Shown piece after piece: positions 59,101-64,000 of a stretch of 64,000 nt of DNA. Below the pieces are notes generated by a model. The model was not told the origin of the DNA and made no database searches. It was given only the letters and a program-made list of their open reading frames with translations. Source of the DNA: Metapseudomonas otitidis. Lineage in GTDB: Bacteria; Pseudomonadota; Gammaproteobacteria; Pseudomonadales; Pseudomonadaceae. Position 1 is the first letter of the stretch; each line of letters begins with the position of its first letter. Position numbers and translations under genes: made by a program. The stretch lies in the NCBI RefSeq assembly GCF_900111835.1, contig NZ_FOJP01000002.1, positions 124,001 through 188,000 on the forward strand, in the 5' to 3' direction.

Positions 59101-60075
59101 CAAGCCTATCTTGCTGCCAGATTTTTTCAGTAGCTCGGTGAGCCTCTGATGAGTGTCGGCTCCGCAGTTGTCCACGACGAGAACACAGTGATTTCCGTCT
59201 TCAATTAGCGCTTCGAGCATCGCTGAAGGTTGAGGCGAAGGCCCATCTGATAGGTCCGTGTACAGCACGTCATCAGCACTCAGCGCAGCTTGGTTCGTCT
59301 GTATACGCGGATCGAAAAGAGCCTGTACCAATCTAGTTTTGCCGACGCCAGATAAGCCGACAATGCGTACACTTGCCCCCTTCGACAGGTCGAGACGCAG
59401 GCGATCAATGGTGGCCGAGACATTAATGCCTTTCTCTGCGTCAGGCGTGAACACTTTGACTCGATCATCAAGCAGATATTCTGAGTCGACGGTCGTCTCC
59501 TGGTAGGCCCAGCCCGAGTATGGGCGCCAACCCACAAGTGGCTTGCCTAGCTGGTGTTTCACCCATGCTGCGATCGCAGGGTGTTGCTCGACCCAGTCTG
59601 CGATCTTTCTTGCGTCATAGAAGTCAAAATGCGGCGAGGAGCCGAGGCCGTTGGCCGACAAGCAAGCTCTCATTGCATTGAGTCGAAGATCGAGAGCGGA
59701 TTCGGAGGTATCGTCTCGCGTCGCGGCGATGACGTAACTTCCTTTGGTCGTAGCAAGGTCGCGTATTGCTTGTCTTAGCACTCCATTGGGCACCATTTCC
59801 CCAGGTATCTTGCTGGGGGGGAACACCTCGGCCTTTACCTGAAAAGCTGTGTTGTCATTGGGTAGATAGCCAGATATCCCCAGTGGCGGATTTATCTCTA
59901 CCCTGACGTCCACCCCTCCATCTTTTGCTCTTTGATCGCCACCCCAGGTGACGGCCGACTCGGAGCCACCGTACTTTCGAATCTCAGCCCGGCACAATCT
60001 TGCGATCAGTTCGCGCGCTTGCTCGTCGTTCAGGGCTTTTATGTCCGCAGTATCTACGTGAAATAGTGTGTGCAT
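56200..60075 (-). CDS. STAND-type NTPase with N-terminal PD-(D/E)XK nuclease-like domain
   Basis: A 1291-residue cytosolic protein. Residues 30-120 look like a Mrr/Cap4-type nuclease: WGGDQRAKDGGVDVRVE (Asp52/Asp56, Glu60) and AFQVKAE (Gln79-x-Lys81), then a long beta/alpha stretch with SYVIAATRDD. A STAND NTPase module follows, with Walker A GLSGVGKTR at 240-248 and Walker B CVLVVDN at 297-303. A winged-helix-like part (VSLITLQRKVVDLQRRGLV) is near residue 480. The remaining 750 residues are helical and probably form the sensor/repeat region. This order (effector nuclease, STAND, long sensor) is that of Avs-like antiphage proteins. Low GC. No clear ribosome site. Function inferred, not proven. 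Confidence 0.8.
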   Translation of the reverse strand: MHTLFHVDTADIKALNDEQARELIARLCRAEIRKYGGSESAVTWGGDQRAKDGGVDVRVEINPPLGISGYLPNDNTAFQVKAEVFPPSKIPGEMVPNGVLRQAIRDLATTKGSYVIAATRDDTSESALDLRLNAMRACLSANGLGSSPHFDFYDARKIADWVEQHPAIAAWVKHQLGKPLVGWRPYSGWAYQETTVDSEYLLDDRVKVFTPDAEKGINVSATIDRLRLDLSKGASVRIVGLSGVGKTRLVQALFDPRIQTNQAALSADDVLYTDLSDGPSPQPSAMLEALIEDGNHCVLVVDNCGADTHQRLTELLKKSGSKIGLVTVEYDVRDDLPDATKCYRLEGSSDDVIKKLLQRRYPVLSLSDVDTITAFSDGNARVAFALAATVTTTGELARLRDSDLFKRLFHQKNAENEDLLSCAEAASILYSFDGEDDGPSSELNKIAAVADVSLITLQRKVVDLQRRGLVQARGKWRAVLPHAIANRLAAQALEAIPKSQIVSIFVDTATDRVARSFSRRLGYLHESAKAAELVRDWLSPSGRLGDLTALNDIGHEIFHNIAPVSPKVALAAIGRAANIPSFLSDENRQRAQYAHTLKAIAFEEEDFEMAADILVKFALAAPQEKGRHESVELLKSLFFCVLSGTNAPPNLRSEFVRKLLESADPKREQLGLLLLDAALEAMHFTSVSSFDFGARKRSEGWAPESRSDVESWFMPFLRMARDIGKQKSDLAESCRSILGRRLRGLWLGTSLRPEVCAAVKELASVVSWPQGWFGVKSILRYDSSKCDEAVQNELRELEKFLKPKAIPDMIRARLLDSNNFDLDLDGDDADQLDKTTGERIRNSNQALEELGEAAATIDGLILELLPQLISTKSGANAFPLGVGVGKKIADPRWILDAAKVHIATATPGTVGVLFLRGLINGWHHASPACAEEFLDSAVTDAIWVKWIMDLHCIPLNQAAYARILQSIKAGATPAWQYSYLGMGRQTDAFSVAEIGELLAAIALLPDGGGVFLDVLSMVVHCASDHDDAYKESLATTCLNLLRSADWGQVLGDRANSGYHIEGVLEFSLKRLASSEAALEVLNGLVTFARTMEGGYSDRDAVKDAISPFLRHMPRLTLDAIYVPGDEGYYRQMLPVIGHPYNDRRETALSIVPPEALIDWCNDSPPDRYVFAARSCKLFDTRRRASEGHTNIDSVDDSELVISDAALAVLANAPDKKAVIEAYLKRFTPSGWSGSLAEILKKRIPLLDALSLGNEEQLKPVLATARASLERRIAAEELREDEEERERTGSFE

Positions 60076-60369
60076 TTTAGGGGGAGCGTCAGGCTGACTG
60101 AGGCCTTAGCTTATAGCCTGAAGGCCTTTTGACACAGCAAGGACTGGCAAGACGAAATAGTTTAGGGTTGGTTCCATCCGGCCAGCATGGCCGCAAACCA
60201 AACTGGGAAATCCACAGTCCTCCGGGTATTCATCTCTGGCCGTTAGAACCCTCCACGTGGTTGTCTTCGGTGCCACTGCTTGGAAACCTGGATGACTGCT
60301 TCTGGCCGATAACTGCCATTCCCACCAAAAAACGCCGCACTCCCATGCGGCGTTTCCATTTCCACCTCC
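60076..60369. other. Intergenic region between the STAND NTPase and the Bro-N gene
   Basis: 294 bp. It presumably contains the NTPase promoter. It carries the inverted copy TGGCCGATAACTGCC (60303-60317) of the spacer repeat and the Bro-N terminator. A short open frame on the + strand lacks a start context and family similarity, so nothing is called. Confidence 0.5.
60326..60354 (-). terminator. Terminator of the Bro-N gene
   Basis: On the minus strand AAACGCCGCA-TGGGAG-TGCGGCGTTTTTT: perfect stem and T-run. Confidence 0.88.
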
Positions 60370-60867
60370 CTAGAAAAACCGCCTCCAACTCGGCCCATCC
60401 CCCAACAACGGGTCGTCATGCACCGCCATGAAACGCGGCAGGTCTTGCCGGGCGATCCAGGTTTCGCTTTGCCAGTGCAGCGCGGCGATGCGTTGGTTGG
60501 CCCAGGTCATGAGAATGCGTCGCGGGCTGGCCTGCGGGTCGCGGTGGTAGTCGTGGAGGGTGGGAATCACTTCGTCGCTGAGCCATTGGCTGAGGGCGCA
60601 GTGTTCGGGGTGGCCGAAGCGGTAGAGGGCGCGGTAGAGGCCGGCGTCACTGACCAGTTCCACTTCTTCGCAGCGCCCTGTGCTGTAGCGGAGAAAGGCG
60701 AAGCGGAATTGGTGGGGGTAGAGGCGTTTGGTCAGGCGGTAGGGCCGGGTGGCGGCGATCATCAGGGCGAAGTCGAGGGCGACGAACCAGGGGCGGTTGT
60801 CGATCATGACGGCGCGCAGTTGATGGCAGTGGCGTTGGAAGGTGATGGGGGTGAATGCGTCATGCAT
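60370..60867 (-). CDS. Bro-N (phage antirepressor-type) domain protein
   Basis: A 165-residue protein. The Bro-N domain occupies most of it: ITFQRHCHQLRAVMIDNRPW, FVALDFALMIAATRP, SDAGLYRALYRFGHPEH and LSQWLSDEVIPTLHDY are the family blocks. A divergent tail of about 40 residues follows. Bro-N proteins bind DNA in phages and prophages as antirepressors. GC is again high here. No other phage genes are nearby, so this is an isolated copy. The 604 bp upstream is unusually structured. Confidence 0.82.
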   Translation of the reverse strand: MHDAFTPITFQRHCHQLRAVMIDNRPWFVALDFALMIAATRPYRLTKRLYPHQFRFAFLRYSTGRCEEVELVSDAGLYRALYRFGHPEHCALSQWLSDEVIPTLHDYHRDPQASPRRILMTWANQRIAALHWQSETWIARQDLPRFMAVHDDPLLGDGPSWRRFF

Positions 60868-61471
60868 GGTGTTGCTCCAATGTCGGTTAAGGAGCTGCCA
60901 CCTACGTCGCTAAACGAAAGGGTGGCAGACCGCGCAGGGTTAGCGAACCGGAGACATTGGAATCCGGCAGACCCGAGGGTCTCCCCACGCGATCTGCCAT
61001 AGAGCGGTGCAGTAAAAACTGCATGCGTGCCAATGCCTGCAAGAAACATCCGCCGTTTCTCGCATGCACCAGCTGGCGCAATCGCGCCAATGTCTTTCGG
61101 GTCGCTAAACCCGGCCACGGGATTGACCGTGGCCGGCGCAGGATAGGGACGGCCGAGCCCGAGGGCAAGGGGAGGAGGGGGCCGGCACGGCGACAGGCTG
61201 CCGTCTTGTCTGGGAGAAAGTAGCGGGTCTTGGGGCGGAAAGCGTTACGTCAGGCCGAGCCCACGATCTGCCGCTGACCGAGTGAGGCGGTTGCTTGAAT
61301 AACCGCCTTGGGTGCTCTCAGTGGTGTGGTTGCAGGTTGGGCTGATCGGCACGTTCACCCTTCGATTCGGGATGAACGTGCCGGGGGGCACGGCCCTTCA
61401 CGGTTGGCGTGGACGTGGCCGCTTTCGATCCGCCGCGCGCCACCTTTGCCACGCCCTTGTTCAAGGCCTCG
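60868..61471 (-). other. Structured non-coding region upstream of the Bro-N gene
   Basis: 604 bp without a supportable gene. CCAATGTC (60877-60884) pairs with GACATTGG (60953-60960) around an inner hairpin GCTGCCACC / GGGTGGCAG. CCAATGTC recurs at 61087 and GTCGCTAAAC occurs twice (60906-60915, 61101-61110), with an inverted relative TTAGCGA at 60940. Further perfect hairpins are CCGGCCACGG-N6-CCGTGGCCGG (61111-61136), GGCGGTT-N8-AACCGCC (61286-61307) and CGGCACGTTCA-N15-TGAACGTGCCG (61347-61383). The density suggests a structured leader, ncRNA or operator array. Confidence 0.55.
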
Positions 61472-62230
61472 TCAACCTGGGCGGCGTGCTTCGAAGCTGA
61501 TGATGGGATCGCTCTGGCAAGGGGAGCGGCCATGCTGGTAGCCGCCTGACGCCACCACCTCTACAAAGCCCGCTTCGCGCAGTGCGAATGCCAGTTCGTC
61601 GACGCCCCACCAGCGCAAGTGGAACAGATCCAGTTCGGCGGACTGCAAGGTGCCGTCTTGCCAATGCTGGTAGTGCAGATGGGACAGCGTGGTTTGCTTG
61701 CGGTAGTCCACTTCGGCCCGGTGGCTGGTCAGCGTGAGGAGGTTGTTGCCATCCACTTTCCAACTCCGTGCCGCCTGTGCCTCCCCGATGATGCTCTCGA
61801 TGGGGTCGATATCGATGATCAACCGCCCGCCGGGCTGCAAGTGATTCCAGAACCGCTTGAGCACGGCCATTGCGGAGGCAGTTTCGGTAATCAGCTGGAA
61901 TGACCCGGCGGGCATGATGATGGCCGCGAATCGCTGGTCATAGCGGAACTGCTCGAACGTCTGCTGTGTGAGGGGCGCGGGCAGCCCTCGCGCCCGGCAT
62001 TCCTGCCGGCAGTATTCGAGCATCTCGTGGGAGGCATCGAAGCCCTCGATGGCCAGGCCCCTCTCCAGCAGCGGTATGAAGATCCGCCCATTGCCCACTG
62101 CGGGCTCCAGTACCGGGCCATCAACGTCCGCCAGGCGCTGCTGGTAGTACTCCAGGTCTCCAAATGAATGGCCGATGGGTTTATCCAGGTGATAAATCCA
62201 CGAGGCGAGTCGTCCGTATCGGTTTTGCAT
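61472..62230 (-). CDS. Class I SAM-dependent methyltransferase
   Basis: A 252-residue enzyme. SAM-binding motif I is VLEPAVGNGRIFIPLL near residue 43, acidic motif II IEGFDASHEML, motif post-I AAIIMPAGSFQLI and motif III LQPGGRLIIDI. I use ATG 62230 because GGAGAGTGAT lies just before it; an in-frame ATG at 62242 adds four residues. Substrate unknown. Monocistronic. Confidence 0.88.
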   Translation of the reverse strand: MQNRYGRLASWIYHLDKPIGHSFGDLEYYQQRLADVDGPVLEPAVGNGRIFIPLLERGLAIEGFDASHEMLEYCRQECRARGLPAPLTQQTFEQFRYDQRFAAIIMPAGSFQLITETASAMAVLKRFWNHLQPGGRLIIDIDPIESIIGEAQAARSWKVDGNNLLTLTSHRAEVDYRKQTTLSHLHYQHWQDGTLQSAELDLFHLRWWGVDELAFALREAGFVEVVASGGYQHGRSPCQSDPIISFEARRPG

Positions 62231-62405
62231 ATCACTCTCCATGGCAAGCGCGGGATGCTACCGCAACTCGGGGGCCGTGCCTGCCTGTGAAGTCATCGCT
62301 GTTACAGCGTGCAGCCCCTGCCCATTCGGCCGTGCGTGGGGCGCGTGCGAATGGCTTGGGTTGATTGCAGCGTTCCGGTGTGGGGTGGAGGGCTCTGGAG
62401 CGATG

Positions 62406-63242
62406 TCAGTGCTGGCGCCGATACCGACGTTGCCGCCGCTTTGGCCTGCTGAACAATCCCGCGCCCAGCAACTCGCCCATGAAAAGCCCGAAGAGTTGCG
62501 CCTGGCTGTCCACTTCCAGCTTCTCGTACAGGTTGCGCCGGTGGACCTTCACGGTGCTCCAGGCGATGCGCAGTTGCTTGGCGATCTCCAGGCTGGAGTA
62601 GCCCTGCAGCATCAGCTGGGCAATCGTGTGCTCCCGCCGCGTCAGCAGTTCCTCCCCAAAGCTGCTGAATACCGCGCGCACATGCTCGGTCGGCCGCAGG
62701 GCACCCGCCGGTGGCTGGCTCCTTGCCGCCCAGGCCAGGCGCACCACGTCCTCCACGACCGGCATGGCGACATGCAGCAGCCGCAGCGTTGCGTCGTCGT
62801 ACGCACCCTTGCCTGTGGCCCTCATCAGCGAAAGCACTGCTCGGCAGCCTGGCTCCGGGGTGGTGAAGAAGCCCACCTGATCACTCAGCCGCAGGCGGTG
62901 GTAGTAGGTGAGGAAGTAGTGGCCGCTTTCGAAGCCTTCCCGCGCCAGGTCCCGCAGGCTGTAGAGCCCATCGACCTTGTCGAAGAGGCTGCTGAGGTAG
63001 AAGGGGTCGAGCAGGTAGGGGCCGCTTCTGTAGTCATCGATGAGGCGCCGTCGCCGTTCGGGCGGCAGGGCGTAGTAGAGAGGCTGCGGCGGGTAATGGC
63101 CTTCGTTGACGAACAGTACGACGTGGTCGGTCGGGGCAAGGCTCTGGAGCCAGTGGGTGACGGCCTGCAGCTGAGGCTCGCCGGGTGGCTGGGCGAGGAC
63201 GCGCGTGATGTCGCGGGTCCATGTGTTCGGGAGCAGGTGCAT
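62406..63242 (-). CDS. LuxR-family transcriptional regulator
   Basis: A 278-residue protein. The C-terminal LuxR HTH is clear: LTRREHTIAQLMLQGYSSLEIA with the recognition helix after it (TVKVHRRNLYEKL) near residues 200-250. The N-terminal domain is not a receiver: there is no Asp phosphorylation pattern and no autoinducer-binding signature that I recognise. It reads away from the XRE gene, with a palindrome between them. Similar orphan LuxR proteins in Pseudomonas control catabolic genes; the targets here are not evident. Confidence 0.82.
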   Translation of the reverse strand: MHLLPNTWTRDITRVLAQPPGEPQLQAVTHWLQSLAPTDHVVLFVNEGHYPPQPLYYALPPERRRRLIDDYRSGPYLLDPFYLSSLFDKVDGLYSLRDLAREGFESGHYFLTYYHRLRLSDQVGFFTTPEPGCRAVLSLMRATGKGAYDDATLRLLHVAMPVVEDVVRLAWAARSQPPAGALRPTEHVRAVFSSFGEELLTRREHTIAQLMLQGYSSLEIAKQLRIAWSTVKVHRRNLYEKLEVDSQAQLFGLFMGELLGAGLFSRPKRRQRRYRRQH

Positions 63243-63310
63243 TGGCCGGAAACTTCCCTTTCAGAGCCCCGGAGCTAGAGGGCGTAAGAGGTGCTCTCAT
63301 TCGGCAAATA

Positions 63311-63326
63311 ATACTCTATAGAGTAT
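63311..63326. promoter_or_regulatory. Palindromic operator between LuxR and XRE genes
   Basis: ATACTCTATAGAGTAT, a perfect 16-bp palindrome, followed by the half-motif GGAGTAAT. Placed 69 bp from the LuxR start and 53 bp from the XRE start. Probably bound by the XRE dimer. Confidence 0.7.
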
Positions 63327-63378
63327 GGAGTAATGGCCAGACGAAAGGCTTCATCGTTCCTTTTTGCGAGTAGGTGGA

Positions 63379-63648
63379 ATGGAACTGAAGCAAGCCCTCG
63401 GGAAGGCCATCAAGGAGTTGAGGCTCAGCAGCGATCTTTCCCAGGAATCGGTGGGGGCAAGCCAGAGCTACATCAGCGATGTGGAGCGCGGCATCAAAAG
63501 CCCTTCGGTCATCAAGCTGGCAGAGCTGGCGGAGAACATGGGCGTGCATCCGTTGACGATCCTGGCCAAGAGCTACCTGCTGGCAAACCCCGAACTGACG
63601 GTGCAGGCACTGCTGGAGCAATTGCGCCAGGAGTTGGAACAGCACTGA
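63379..63648 (+). CDS. Small XRE-family regulator
   Basis: An 89-residue HTH_3 protein, about the size of phage Cro or R-M controller proteins. The HTH is IKELRLSSDLSQESVGASQS, then YISDVERGIKSPSVIKL. I use ATG 63379; an alternative TTG start lies 15 bases upstream. A C-terminal helix (VQALLEQLRQELEQ) may mediate dimerisation. No restriction-modification genes are adjacent. Confidence 0.85.
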   Translation: MELKQALGKAIKELRLSSDLSQESVGASQSYISDVERGIKSPSVIKLAELAENMGVHPLTILAKSYLLANPELTVQALLEQLRQELEQH

Positions 63649-63721
63649 TCGACTGGGGCAACCCAACTGCCAAGCCCTCTGCACGGGGGCTTTCATCATC
63701 CGCGCACGGACAAGGATCGCC

Positions 63722-64000
63722 ATGCGGCTGCTTACGCACCTCGCCACTCACTCCCGCTGCCAGCCACGCCTGGCCCGCCTGCTCGCAGCCCTGCTGCTGC
63801 TCCAGGCCATTCCCGCCCTTTGCCTCGCCGAACCCACCTTCACTGGAAGCTGGTACCTGGACCTGCGCACGCCCGAGCAACAGGCCGCCCAGGCCGAGTG
63901 CGGAGGCGCCGGCTTCGATCTGACCCAGCAGGGCAACACGGTGCTCGGGACGCACTACCTCGCCACGGTCAACTGCGGCAAGCTCAACGATGGCGGCGAA
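63722..64000 (+). CDS. Partial exported protein, runs off the right edge
   Basis: The first 93 residues are visible. A signal peptide is clear: basic start (MRLLTHLATHSRCQPRLAR), hydrophobic core LLAALLLLQAIPALCLA and a probable cleavage before EPTFTG. The mature start has SWYLDLRTPEQQAAQAECGG and FDLTQQGNTVLGTHY, reminiscent of small lipocalin-like or META-type beta domains, but this is not a firm match. Function unknown. Confidence 0.7.
   Translation, partial: MRLLTHLATHSRCQPRLARLLAALLLLQAIPALCLAEPTFTGSWYLDLRTPEQQAAQAECGGAGFDLTQQGNTVLGTHYLATVNCGKLNDGGE

Noticed and set aside
60129-60431. A 100-codon plus-strand frame beside the NTPase gene
   Set aside because: It runs through the Bro-N terminator and into that gene on the opposite strand, with no ribosome site or family similarity.

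Overview
The window is chromosomal DNA from a Pseudomonas-type gammaproteobacterium. GC is high and coding is dense on both strands. The block apt-anr-small gene-hemN-TauE/SafE gene-ccoS-ccoI-ccoH-ccoG-ccoNOQP-ccoNOQP matches the gene order I know from Pseudomonas aeruginosa. The kynR/kynB-kynU block and the P. putida-style acoetin operon (acoX-acoABC-bdh) support the same placement. No tRNA, rRNA, CRISPR array or recognisable IS transposase was seen.

Layout. (1) 1-12.3 kb: housekeeping and envelope genes. These are an AI-2E-type permease, a DUF945 protein, a five-EF-hand protein beside a two-component system, a ZIP metal permease, pyrF, class II DAHP synthase, a flavin monooxygenase, a spermidine-synthase-like protein and tpx. 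(2) 12.3-16.5 kb: a Baeyer-Villiger-type monooxygenase and SDR operon, its divergent TetR regulator with tandem palindromic operators, and a Metal_hydrol family protein. (3) 16.6-32.5 kb: the oxygen-limitation respiratory region, with anr, hemN, cbb3 assembly genes ccoGHIS and two complete ccoNOQP operons. The distal operon has a perfect Anr box and probably responds most directly to low oxygen. (4) 32.5-38.6 kb: a small alpha/beta hydrolase, then kynR and the divergent kynB-kynU-oprD-like-permease operon for kynurenine/tryptophan use. (5) 38.7-49.2 kb: a membrane protein, a PAS-PAS chemoreceptor, and the sigma54/AcoR-controlled acetoin/2,3-butanediol catabolic operon.

(6) 49.2-61 kb is accessory. 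An AraC/TonB-receptor/small-membrane-protein module lies between the intact 3' part of bdh and a decayed second copy of the same sequence. Next, in DNA of clearly lower GC, come two convergent genes: a DUF6119-like protein and a 1291-residue STAND-type NTPase with an N-terminal PD-(D/E)XK-like nuclease motif. This pair is the best candidate for an undescribed, probably defensive, system. Short inverted motifs flank the NTPase gene. A Bro-N antirepressor-like gene with an unusually structured 600-bp upstream region follows. (7) 61.4-64 kb: a SAM methyltransferase, a LuxR-type regulator divergent from a small XRE regulator across a perfect palindrome, and a truncated exported protein.

Gene calls rest on protein motifs and neighbourhood read by eye. 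Names given as family identities were not checked against a database.
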